Below, piece after piece: positions 33,771 through 46,400 of a stretch of DNA of 64,000 nt; position 1 is the first letter of the stretch; each line of letters opens with the position of its first letter. Location of the stretch: assembly GCA_008933995.1 (NCBI GenBank), contig WARS01002620.1:1-64000 (forward strand), given 5' to 3'. This DNA is from Datnioides undecimradiatus (taxonomy: Eukaryota; Chordata; Actinopteri; Lobotiformes; Datnioididae). The notes under the pieces were generated by a model, which did no database searches, had not been told where the DNA came from, and saw only the letters and a list, made by a program, of their open reading frames with translations. Both the position numbers and the translations under genes were made by a program.

Positions 33771-35072
33771 CTTTCTTTCTTAAATGGAAGGGTACCAACA
33801 AAGTTGTCCACATCTGTGTGTGTGTGTGTGTGTGTGTATATAGAGAAACAGTCCAGTGTTTCTTTCTGTTCTGTTCTGTGGCTTTCTAAGGCAAATTTTA
33901 TCTCTATTTCAGGACTGACCCTATAAAACCTGTGCTGCAGTGGGAGTTGTAGTTCAAATTGCGGAGCCAAGATACTGCGTGCAGCCACATCCAGTGAACA
34001 TCAGTGGAACTGATTCACATTCACATACATGCATGTACACCTGTACATACACAGCAGCACCTGTCTGTCTGACCAGAGGTGAGGCCAGGTGAAGTTAGCT
34101 TCATAGCAATTAGTGGTAGATTGATTGTATGATTATATTTAGTTGAAAGCTTTGAGGTGTTTTTTTCACTGACATTTAAGGTAATGAGCAACAGATTTGT
34201 AGTTTGATAAGTGAGAGACAGACAGGGGGCACTGCTGTAACACTATCACCATGTTCTCTTGGCAACCAGACAACTAGAGCCTGTCAACCTCAGATGAGCT
34301 TTCACCATAAATTAGCACCTAAACCTGACCTGATGTTACATTTACTTCTCCTTTAAACAAGGCAACCTTCCACACACCACACACATATAATTAGTTAATT
34401 GATTCCTGGAAAACAGCATCTTTTTGAAATGTTCGGAAAATAGTTTGCATCATATCTGACAGATCTGCAGTAACTCCTGGCTCTTATCTGTCTTATCTGG
34501 TGAGGTGACTTTGTAACTTGGTGACTTGACTCATACACGTCACCAGGTGAAGAACTGGATGCTCAGTTCTGACAGGTTGGTGCAAACTTTTTCTTGTCTG
34601 AAATGTAAAAAAGCATGATTGCTAGCACTGTTACCGCTCACTGTATAGCAGGTAAAATTCAGCTCTGTATTTACCCATAATGCAATAGTAATGTGCCATT
34701 TTCCCATCTTACCATGGTAACCCTCAGGAGGGGTAATTTTGTTCGTCTATGTATTTATTCTTTTTTGTGTCTGTTATTTATTTATTGAAATGCATTTATT
34801 TGTAATCCCAAACTGACTGACCACTCCCACAGTTGTCATGTTACAGACTGACCACGCCACTGGTGTCATGTTACAGACTGACCACTCCCCCTGGTGTCAT
34901 GTTACATTATTCTGTTTAATTTTCTTTATGGTGACATCAAACTTACAGAATGTGTCTTTACTCAGTAAACTCAAATAAAATCTTAAATAAATGACCTGAC
35001 CTTCAGTCGTTCTCTCCGTCAGCAGGAAGATGCCTCATGTTACAGAGAAAAGAGGCCGTGCAGGGATTTTCA
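33771..35072. other. possible alternative 3' exon of epb41l3
   Basis: An acceptor-like CTCTATTTCAG at 33912 is followed by GACTGA. A TG run lies at 33815-33837. AATAAA signals lie at 34974-34979 and 34986-34991, preceded by an A/T-rich 3'UTR-like stretch with a GGTGTCATGTTACA tandem repeat (34830-34906). This could be the true 3' untranslated exon of epb41l3. No coding exon was recognised. Confidence 0.4.
34974..34991 (+). terminator. two AATAAA polyadenylation signals
   Basis: Canonical signals at 34974-34979 and 34986-34991 on the plus strand, the only good pair between epb41l3 and lama1. They would end the epb41l3 transcript if the downstream exon is used. Confidence 0.45.
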
Positions 35073-35195
35073 ATTCAGCTCAGTCTTATTTATATAGCGC
35101 CAATTCACAACCAAGGTCATCTCAGGACACATTACAAATAGAGTGGGTGTGGACCACACTCATTACTGTTAATCACACCCAACAGTTCCACCATG
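35073..35195 (-). mobile_element. L2-type LINE tail fragment, minus orientation
   Basis: TTCAGCTCAGTCTTATTTAT then ATAGCGCCAATTCACAAC and ACACCCAACAGTTCCACCAT match the start of the copy at 33486-33770. Only about 120 bases remain and they run directly into a GAGAGC repeat. Confidence 0.85.
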
Positions 35196-35302
35196 AGAGA
35201 GTGAGAGAGCGAGAGAGCGAGAGAGCGAGGGCGAGAGAGCGAGAGAGCGAGAGAGAGAGAGCGAGAGAGCGAGAGAGCGAGAGAGAGAGAGAGAGAGAGA
35301 GC
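35196..35302. repeat. GAGAGAGC/GA simple repeat
   Basis: Mixed GAGAGAGC and GA units. The plus-strand Arg/Glu/Ser open frame derives from it. Confidence 0.95.
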
Positions 35303-35323
35303 AAGCTGCTGTTTGGGGCTTCC

Positions 35324-35425
35324 TTTATTCTTTTTTTCCAGAATTTAAAAACACTGGTGCCTGGTCCTGGAATTTTAATTAATGGATGAACCTGAGAAGA
35401 TTCAATGGTTCAGATCATCTTTAAT
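35324..35425 (-). terminator. candidate lama1 polyadenylation signals
   Basis: On the minus strand ATTAAA lies at 35425-35420 and AATAAA at 35329-35324, 190 and 290 bases past the lama1 stop. Either fits a short 3' untranslated region; which is used cannot be read from sequence. Confidence 0.45.
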
Positions 35426-35612
35426 GTTTCACATAGAAGAGGAGGAAAGTCACAGATATAGAACAGAAAATGCAGCAGCTGCTTCTAACACCTGTCAACT
35501 GTCTGAAGTTTACGCTACAGACTCATCTTTACATTAACCACATCAACGATCCTGTGGACAGGACATCAAACTGTTTGTCTTTATGGATCAATCACAGCCA
35601 GTCTGGGCATTG

Positions 35613-36396
35613 CTAGGCAACAGGACATGAGTTAGGAGTGACACCCAACCGGACATGTGCGGAGCTCAGGTCCAAAGTGTCTCTCAGGTGAGACTTTATG
35701 AGTTGCAGGTTCCTCAGACAACCTCTAAACCTGGAGCTGATCGACAGGCAGTTCTGTTTAACACTGACTGTAATAGAGAGACAGGCAGACATAGAGGAAG
35801 GCAGGTAGAGAGACAGACAGAGAGGGATAGACAGACAGGTAGAGACAGACACACAGTTAGAGACAGGCAAAGAGAGAGGCAGTTCAGTTAAGAACACAGA
35901 TCATAATGTTTTCTTGTGGACTGGCAGAGGTGGGAGTTGCTGCTCACCTGGATAACCTCCGAGGTAAACAGGGTTTTTAGTCTCTGCAGAGGTAGATTGT
36001 GGGTAGGGGTTGGGTGTTGTGTAAGTCAGCCCATTCACGCTCAGACTCAGGGTGTGTTTGGTTTTTCTGGCCAGCAGGCGGTGCCATTGTCCATCACACA
36101 GCATCTGACTAGCTGAATGCACTGACACTCGACCTGCCCCGTTATTCACGTTAAACACCACCTGAGGGACATCACAGGTGAATCAGTTTATACAGATCAA
36201 TAGAAGCAAACACATCTCATCAGACAGTCACTGGACACACACAGCAACGCTCTGCTCACCTGTCCGTTAATCATCTCCAGTCCGATGGCGTCAACCTTTG
36301 CGCTGCTGATTCCCAGTAACACTCCTTCTGATTGGCTTGTTCGAAACTCCAGGGATACTGACATGTCAGAGCCGACCTTGTAACCATCACGCACTG

Positions 36397-36445
<49 letters not shown>

Positions 36446-39146
36446 TTTAATACTCTGATCAGAGGTTATCAGGTTAAAGCTCAGATTTCTTTTGTTTTAC
36501 TTACTGAGGGCAGCATAGCCACTGCCATTAAAGTAACTTCCTGTCTGGTCTTTGGTAAAACAGGAACTGATGTCATGCTGTGAGGCTGGTTTGGACAGAT
36601 CCAACATGGCCCCATTTAGACTGATGGCGTGAACACAGCCTGGAAAACTGCTGCTCACCTGAGAGAAGTCATCACAAATGCAGGTGGTTCAGGTGCAGCT
36701 CAGAAAGTCACTGTGTCACTGACTGGAGACACCTGCTTCATTAAATCACTGCTTTCACTCTTCCACTCTCCAGTTAGACTGACAGCAGGACTGACAGTGA
36801 GAACAGTAAATATTTAATATTTAGATGAAGTAAAATCTTCATCTGTAACTTGTAAAAATGGAAATCCTGCATTCTTGTGTGAGAAGAAGAAGGTAAAAGT
36901 CATACGTTAATCCTCCTGGTGGAGTGTGTGTTTGGCAGTCCTCCCAGGTAAAGCCTGGCGTCCACGTCCAGCTGGTTTCCTTTGATTGACACCAAGTCTG
37001 AACTCAAACCGTCCACAGACACCGACAACAACCGTCTGCTGACTTCAGCAGTCACCTGACAGAGGGTTAGTTCATCACATCATCACATCACATCGCTGTT
37101 GCAGCTCCCAAGTCACCCCTGGTGTCTCACTTGCACAATAAAAGGTTCTGAGGTAACACAAGTTTCAAAGTCTGTGAGTTCAATACCTGGCTGATGTGTA
37201 ACAACATCGTATAGGCTTTGTGCAGATGTGGACGAGAGACACGATTTTCATTCTGAATTCAACACATTTGAATTATTTTGGCAGAAATCTTCACACATCT
37301 CGATGTCAGTGGCAAAAAAACCCCTAATGTTTAGAATTTTTTCTTGATAACCATATTTTGAACAGGTGTTTGATATCTGCCTTTTACCTGCTGATTGTCT
37401 CAGTCAAAGGCCACAGGTTTACTTGCTGTTAATGACGCTGTGTCCTGCATCAGTGTGGGGCGCTGGTTGTGTATATGCTCTTAAATTAATATAGATTGTG
37501 TGGAGCAGGCCCTTGACGTGTCGGGACAGAGTGGTGGCAGTATGCTGCTACAACTGGTTTGAATCCCAATCCAGTTTGAGAACTTTTATTTTGGTTTATG
37601 TTGTGCTCAGATGGTGGAGGCCTTCAGGAGGACTCTATCTAAATGCAGCCACAATGCTGCATGTTTGCACACAGCTGCACATTTGCATGCAGCTGTGTGT
37701 TTATTGTGTTTAAGTATTTTAACTCACAGTGTGCCACTCTCCATCATTTATGGCGACAGACGAAGTGACCGATGCTGGACCCTTTCCCAGGTCAGCTGAC
37801 ATCATCAGTCTCCCCCCTGACAGTCTGAGGACAATGAAGTCCATCTGTTTGGAGTCAGAGAGGAGGAGGAGCAACCCATCCAGAGCCCGGCTTCGAACCG
37901 ACAACCTTACAGACACACTGAGGACAAGGAGAGACATGGCACAGTCAGTGATAGTGTCACAGGATCCCCACCCTCTCTGACCAAGGCCCCTCCCCTCTCT
38001 GACTGGGTTCCCATTGTCATGGAGACTCACCTTCTTCTGACAGTGCTTGGGTTGATGATGAAGGTCATGTGACTGTGTTTTGACAAACCAAACTGCGCCG
38101 CTGATGAGAGGAAGGTTGGCTCTGTCTCCGACACACACTGTATCACACAGAATTCAAATCAAGTGACTAGTAATCAATAACTAATACTACAAACCAATAA
38201 TCAAGAACACTGATCAGTTATTAGTAAAACTGACCAGGAAGCAACAAACATTACTTTTAATATATTGAGCAGTAGAAGAAAGTGATTGATCAAATCAATG
38301 GTGATGTATTGATAATCAATATAATCAATACCAAATGCGATCAGAACATTTTCTGCTGTTTCAAAATGTTGTAATAAACATTATGATTATTGTTGTGAAT
38401 AATAACAACAACAACAACAATAATAATAACACACATATTGCTTACCGTTATTGATCCTGGCGTCAAAGCGCTCAGGTGTGTTGGTGACACCACAGGTAAG
38501 TGGGCGGGGTCATGTGTTGGTTCAGTATCCAGGTCATCAGGAAGCACAGCGCCCCCAACTCTTTCTTGTAATAGGCAGCTGTCAAGCTCCACTCCCTCAT
38601 ACTTCAGAGCTCCTGACAGGTCAATGAGCCTGGGGAAACCACCAAACAAAAAACTTTATTAATCAAAGACAAAGAAAACTTTGTGTGTGTGTGTGTGTGA
38701 TGAGAGCAGGACTTACACTCCTCCCACCACCAGGTGTTGAATGCAGCCTCTGAACCACCTGGACATGTCCTGCAATCTAACTGGCAGACGAGACTCCTCC
38801 TCTGGTGGCAGCCCACCAATGAAGAAAGAAACTGGAGACATATGAGAAAATCCGCCTGGCAACAGAGAGACGGCTTTCACTTGCTCCTCATCCACCTGCA
38901 TGGACAGAGACCTAAGAGACAGGAAGTGTATTAACACTTATCAGTCAGATGCAACATGGGGGGCTGGTGTCTGTTGTCATGGTAGCACTTACTTCCTGTG
39001 GATCGTGATAATCACAGAGTGTTTTGTTCCATCACTGAATGATCCTCCATCAGGTTTCACCACCATCACCCTCTGAGTAGCCATGCCCACCTCACCAAAC
39101 TCTGCCTCTAATGCACCTGAGACCAGGTGGACAGACAGGAACTGCT

Positions 39147-39191
<45 letters not shown>

Positions 39192-42100
39192 TAATGGTTA
39201 CAAACGGGTAACAATAACAATTGCACAGGTGTGTCACATGTCTGTCCGTCTCACCTGTTGCTGAGTTTGGTCATCACTTAAAGCAGCCAGCAGGACTCCT
39301 GATTGGTTGTTGGTGGAAAAGGAGAAGAGAAGCTCTGCCTCATGACTGAGTGGTTGAGGAGCCATCTGAACAAAGCCCCCTGCCAACACCGACACACTCC
39401 GTACCGCCTGAGACAGGTAACATCCATGAGTGTGATTAATGAGGGGGTGGATTCTGAACTGTCACAGACAAGCTGCGTGTTTGTGGGTCAGTCTGTGTGT
39501 TTGTGGGTCAGTTAATGTTGTTGCTGTTGTTAAACACGCGTCTGTATTTGTTTACTACTATACATCCACTCAGTATGTATAGTGTTGTTCTATCGATCAC
39601 CGTAGATCAGCTTAGCGTTGTAGCTTCAGTCTGTTCCACTGCAGTGGGTTAAGATGGTGTAAACCTTAATAATGTTAAATATAATGATAAATGTGCCTCC
39701 TTTGGGAGAAATCCTTAGCAACCAAAACATTTCATACTACTGCTATGCTGATGACACACAGCTGTATTTCCCGATGAAACCTGGAGATCTCTGTAGTGCT
39801 ACTTATACTTCAACATGCATTGAAGATGTAAAATCATGGGGGGAAAACAGTTCAACAGTTCTTCAATTAAATGAGATAAAAACTGAGGTCTTCCTTTTTG
39901 GCCCTGACAACTGTGTGTCCACCACTAGTGCCCTTGGCCCCTATCAGTGAACATGAAATCCCATGCTGAAAACCTTGGAGTCAATTTTGACTCTGACCTG
40001 AAATCGGTGTTTATCTGAACAGATAAACACAGTTGTCAGCTCTTGCTTTCACCATCTCAGATCACTTGCAACATTAAAATCATTTATGTCTGCTAAACAG
40101 CTCTAATCTGTACTCCATGCTTTTATCTCCTCTTGACTATCTCACTACTGTGATTCACTTTATGCAGGAATCAGTCAGTCTGCCCTCTCTCGCCTGCAGC
40201 TTGTGCATGTCGCAGCTCAGCTCCTCACTGGGACCAGGAAGAGAGACCATATTTCAGCCGTTCTGGCCTCTCTGCACTGGTTACCGGTTAAATACCAAAT
40301 TAATTTTAAAATTCCTCTCTTTCTTTTTAAAGCAGCTGTGTGTGTGTGTGAGTGTGTGTGTGTATACTGTTACCTCAAGCACACAGCCCTTCCTGACTCC
40401 AAATGCATCTCTGAGCAGGTCAAAGTTGGACCGAGCTATCTCTACGTTCTTTATACAACCCACATACGATCTGGAGACCACTTGTCGCCTAGCAACCAGA
40501 CAGTTATAAACAGTTAGACGAATGGGAAAATATGGCAAACAGGCGTACACATTACGTGTGTCATCACTGGCATCCGACCTGATGACATCACAGACTCACC
40601 TAATTGGTCTGGAGGCGGGAAGTCCGCCAATGTAGATAGGGTCGAGGTCGGAGCGGTTCAGGTCAGAGGCTGTTCCAGGAGACTCCGCCTCCAACACCTC
40701 TTTCTCTGATGATTGGTCGGCTGCCATGATAGACAGGTAACCTGGACACACAGTAGCACTGTCAGTGACAAGCAGCAGTATCACTACTCCCAAACACTGC
40801 AGGCAGAAAACTTTGAAAACCAACTACTGAAACCTCATTGGGTTGGTGGTTTAACTACACCTGCTGACAGTGAAACTACAGCAGATTACATCAGAACCAC
40901 AGCAGAACTACAGCAGATTACAGCAGAACCACAGCAGATTACAGCAGAACGACAGCAGATTACATTAGAACCACAGCAGATTACAACAGAACTACAGCAG
41001 ATTACATTAGAACCACAACAGATTACAGCAGAACCACAGTAGAACTACAGCAGAACCACAGCAGATTACAGCAGAACCACAGCAGATTACAGTAGAACTA
41101 CAGCAGAACCACAGCATATTACATCAGAACCACAGCAGATTACATCAGAACTACAGCGATAGAAGCACTGATATTACTCACTTGTCCTTCTCTACACCTC
41201 TTACTACAGTATTATTGTCACTGTGGTTCTGTTACAGAGTTTCTGTTACTGTGGTACTGTTACAGTATTACTGTTACAGAGTTAGGTCAGTAGTGATAAT
41301 AGTACATTAGTGGTGTGATGTGCAGGTTGTTACAGTACTATGTGAGCAGCGTTAAGCAGTGGTGTATAGTATCAGTGTAGCAGTCATAGAACTGAAGCAG
41401 TAAAGTTGTAACACGTGAGCACTCAAATTAAATATTTTATACAGAAGCATTGGAGTACTATCAAAGTATATATTGTAGTACCTTTGTGTTTGTTCCTGTG
41501 TAGTACCATCTTGTACCATACTCTAACAGTTGTACTGTAGTACTAAACACTATTATTTGTAGAACTGTAGTAGTACCTTTGCGTTTGTTCCTCTGCAGTG
41601 TGATCTTGTACCAGATTCCGGTGTTGTACTTCCTGCTGGAGGTCAGGATCAGAGCACCTGAGCCAAGATCAAAGGTCAGTCGGACACGCCCCTCCACCAG
41701 CTCCATGGACAGATAGTCCTTCTGCAAAAGACAGAAAGTGAGATCATGTCTGTATGTGTCCTACAATAAGACCCTCAACAATGTGTGTATTTGTGTGTGT
41801 ATCATACAGTGTTGTTGGAAGCCAGGTACAGCAGTAATCCGCCCGGAGACAGCGTTTTAAATAGCAGGACAATAGAGGTGGAGGTTGCTCGCAGAGACTT
41901 CTGAACCAATGAGAATCCAGATCCATCAAAGTGGAAAGATGTCTCCTCTGCCTGGGGACTAAGAGATAGAAAATTAGAGAGACAGATGGGTAGAGAGGCA
42001 GGCAGGTAGAGAGGTGGACATTTCTGCTTGGTTCTGTGCTTGGACCGATTCTGTTTACCTTACAGATGCTTCCCCTGAGCCCTCAGCTACCAAGCTCCTC

Positions 42101-43487
42101 TCCTGAGGAACCAGCCAGTCTGGGTTCAGGGCCTTCACCCTCTCCATGTTATAGAGTCTTAAAGACTTGCTGAGCTCAGGTGAGCTCAGGTGAGCCCTGA
42201 ACCAGCCCTTAATCATGCTGCTATAGGCCCAGCCTGCTGACTTCCCATGATGCACTGAGCTCCCCTCTCCTCCTCTCCCTCTCCACCTGAACTCCTCCTT
42301 ATCCTATTAATGTGTGTAACTAACCTGACGTTCTGTGCTTCCTGGTCTCTCCTCTCTCTTTCTGTCACTTCCAGCATGTGTTCTGGGTCTGTAGAGTCTG
42401 GATCCGAGATCTCAGACCACAAACTGCCCCCTCAGTCCTACTCAACATCCACTGATACAAGTTCTTGTTGTTGTTTCTCTTTTTAGTCAAACAGTTGAGT
42501 TCATACCTGCTGAAGCAGCCTCCACACTCTCCTTCTCTGTGGTCATAGTTCCACAATCCGATGTTTCTCTCGTTGAGCATTGCTTCACCCAAACAGCCCT
42601 GGAAGGTGGAAGATCGCAGCATCGTGGGCCTCTGACATAACACAAACACACACAGTTACTACCTGTTATTCTATACACCTTCACACACGCCTGTACATGT
42701 GATATGTGTGTGTTACCTGAGTGTGAGAGCCCAGTCCTCCAATGTAGATCACTGTGTTTCTGTCAATGTCTAAAACTCGGGAAGGTCCCGGTGATGTTGC
42801 TGATACTGCTGGCACCGGAGGCAGTTCTGATTCCAGCTGATGGACTGACAGTGAACCATGGGCCCCAAACCTGCCGACACCGTGACATCATAATATGAAA
42901 TTTGACATTTCAGTGTTGAGTGCTCCCACTCCTGTGTGTGTGTGTGAGTCCCAGAACAGCTATTCACAGTAGCTCTGACGTGATGCAGGCACGATGAACA
43001 TGAAATCATGTGGTGATCATGTGTTGTATGGTTGCAGATGTGTGCTTTTACCGTGTGGCGTTGATTCTGGTCCATCGGCTGTTGGTGATGTCTGGTCCGG
43101 GAGACTCCAGTCTGGTGCTGCCTGACCCAACATCCCACACCAGAGAGACCTTCCCATGATGCATCTCTACTGCCAGGAAGTCCGACTAAACACACAACAC
43201 AAATGAATGAAGGCTTGGTTTAGTCAGAAGAGATGCAGGGCAAAGATTAGACCTCAGCCACAATGTAGTAAAATCTGTTTTACATACAGGAAGTGTATGT
43301 TGGACTCAGTGTGTGTGTTGTGTGTGTGTGTGTGTGTTGGTACCGTGGTGTTGCTGCCCAGGTAGAAGAGCAGGTTGTCTGGACTGGATGTCTTCAGGAT
43401 CAAACTCAGAGTGTTGAAGTTACTGGAATGAATCTGCGGTCGGTAGGATCGAATACAGCCTCTGTGTGCCTGCACCGCCACCTTAAT
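35613..43487 (-). CDS. lama1: lama1 LG1-LG5 globular domain exons
   Basis: LG1: 43344-43487, 43052-43185, 42717-42870, 42507-42631. LG2: 41808-41958, 41577-41721, 40600-40741, 40374-40488. LG3: 39255-39407, 38993-39144, 38717-38911, 38446-38629. LG4: 38031-38137, 37728-37917, 36906-37055, 36505-36658. LG5: 36260-36393, 35948-36161, 35613-35767, with its first residues in 36505-36658. Landmarks are [155 protein letters not shown] and [21 protein letters not shown]1-3 bind integrins; LG4-5 bind dystroglycan and heparan sulphate. Confidence 0.95.
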
Positions 43488-46400
43488 CTGATGATATCAC
43501 CAGCACCACCATCACCATCACCATCATCATAAATCATCATCACCATCATCATCAATCATCATCATGAACATACCGAGGCGGCCTGTCTTCTGGCCTGATC
43601 GATCAGCTCTCTGATGTCAGACAGATTCCTGCTCAGTGTTTCTCCCAGCATGCTCAGCGGCTTTATCCGCTCCATAAGTCGCTCTGTACGCTGCTCTGCC
43701 TCCTCCAGCTTATGCTCTGCCTCATTGGCTGAGCACACAGGAAATTGGAAGTGTTACCACCCAATAAATTGCTTTGTAGTCTCTTACTTTATTAACTGCG
43801 GTTGTTGACTGACCTGCAGTGTGTGTGTGAGTCACTAGCTGGTTGGTCTCCCTCACTGTGTTGTTGGTGTTTTCCACCATAGAAGAAGAATCCTTTAGCT
43901 GTTGTCTGAGTCTGTGCAGCCGCTGCAGTGCCTCCTGGAGGCTGAAGCATGCTGTTGCAGCCTGAAGCTGCACCTGCTGCAGCATCATTGATGAACCTGT
44001 TGCAGAACAAACATCAGCACAGTAACATTCTAATATGCTAATAACTGTAAACTATAGTAGTAATAATAATAAATATTAATTCATACAAATGAGCACCATG
44101 TCTCACCATTAGAGAGGGTCTGCAGCTCTTTGATTGGCTGATGGAGAAGAAGGCTGGTGTTATGGACACACTCTCTGACCAATCCCAGTTTGCTAGTTAC
44201 CATGGAGACATTTAGCTGTAGGCCTAAAAGACAGTGAGAGAGACAGTATGCGGAGATGTTCAAGGGGCAGTTGGATCAGTGGATCAGAGGCAATATGGGC
44301 CAGTAGGAGGCACTACAGGGCAGTATGGGGCAGTATTGAAGCAGTACGGGGCAGTATGGGGCAGCATGGGACAGTATGGGGCAGAATGAGGCATTATGAG
44401 GCAGTATTGGGCATTATGGGGCAGTATGAGGCAGTATGGGGCAGAATGGGGCACTATGAGGTCATGTGGGGCAGCATTGGGCAGTACAGAGTTGGCAGCA
44501 GATGCTCTGCTCACTGTATTTTTGTCATTGCCATCCTTCAGTTTCCATGGTTAGTGACACCATGCAGCGTAGTGTATCATCCAGAAAACACGTGTTGCAA
44601 GCATGTCCTCTGTTCACGCTACAACCTGTCAGTGTGTTTCATGTACTATACCTTCAGCTGTCCTGTCCATCAGTCGACTTTCTTCCAGGACAGCAGAGCT
44701 GATGTTTAGTTTGGCTCTACCCTCTGACAGCTGCTCTGATTGGACAGTCTGAAACACACACACACACACAGACACACACACACAGACACACACACAAATA
44801 AAGACACTAAAACTGAGTAAACACACACACCAACACACACAGCCTGAAAACATACTTACCATGTTGAGAGAGAGAGAGGCAGAAATGTGGGCAATCGAGG
44901 CAACCTGCTGGGCAGACTCAACTCGTTCTGTGATGTTGCTGTCGAGCTGAACGAATCGGCTACCATTTTGAGACAGATTACACACTGACAACAAAGAGCT
45001 GAGAGAGAAGGAAGACGTTTTTATGTCAGTGGACAGAACCACTAGACACACACATGCTCAAACACACAAACACACACACACACACACACAGTTACCTGTG
45101 CAGGGAGAGGCTGTGGCTCTGTAGCAGGTGGGCGTGGCTCTCTGCACGGTAAACGTTCTCCAGAGCGTCTGTCATCTTCAGTCCAACAACCAAACCATCC
45201 ACTCGTTTCCTCAACACTGGGCGCCACTGATCCAACTGCCCGCTAAATATCTCCACCTGCTACACAGACCAGCGTGTTGATACAGTAGAGTAATGATTAA
45301 ACTGATCGTTATCGTTATTGTAGCGTTTGTCTTACTGTGGTGGAGTTTGTTAAGTCATCCGCCAGGCTGACGGTGTCGTCCAGCAGCAGCTGACTGTCCT
45401 CCATCACTCCGTCCACAAACAAACACTCAGCAGTCAGGTTGTGATGGACCAACTGAAAAGTAAAAACAGTTTATTTGAAGCTAATAATTAATAGATCTGT
45501 TATATTTTGTGCTCAGCTCATGCTGAAACGTTATAGCTACTACGTTTTGGTTATGTTTCATTTGGAACAATGTTTTGACAGAAACTGAATCGAAAATAAT
45601 TAATTTTCACACATGGTCAACATCAAGTTCTTTTTAAACACGTTTATTTATTTTTATATATGATTTATATGAGACAACAGCAGCGTTAAAGAGTCATGGA
45701 CAGTGGTGAAAGCATTGGAGCAGGTGTGTGTGCTGACCTGCTGTTGGTGCAGCAGAGTGAGAGTGGCGTCCAGCAGAGCATGTGTTTGTGTGTTTTGCTG
45801 TGCAGCGTTGATCAGCTGCATGTGCGCGTATTCAAGTGTTGCCATGCCAACGGTGAGGGAGGCAGATATAGGGTGGAGTCTGTTGTCAACTGTCTCCCTG
45901 GTGGATAGTAAGTCCATCTGCAAGAACTGGACGAGAGACTCTGCAAGACTACAGGGAGAGAGAGGGACTCCATCAAACACCATCTTTAAAAACAAAAAAA
46001 CCTTATTTATAAAACAAACAAACACATACCTGAGCTCCTGGTTTGCTACATCACTGGCAGCTGTCAGGTTGACAGCTCTGATGGTTTCCAACATGGACTC
46101 CACCTCTTTTAACAGATGTGTTTGATTGTCCAAACTGAGCTCTTCATCCATGGTCTGGTTCAGATGCTCCGCCTCCCTCTGAAGAACTAAACCAATCAGA
46201 TTTCAGAGTTCTGATATGTCATCTTATTGTCTGCTGTTGTAATATTTGTGATGTGTTGACTGTGAAGTTGTTTACCCTGGATGCTGTCCTGAAGGCCATT
46301 GATGTTTTCCAGCATCAGGGCACCTTGTGAAAGGCTGTTCTTAGTGGACATACTCACCTGCTCCAGATCATTAGACAGACGTGTGACCTAGCCAATCAGG

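Noticed and set aside
35030-35389. Arg/Glu/Ser-rich open frame
   Set aside because: It spans a LINE tail and a GAGAGC repeat.
44248-44709. Long open frames through GGGGCAGTATG units
   Set aside because: The real coding sequence here is lama1 on the minus strand in other frames; these are repeat effects.
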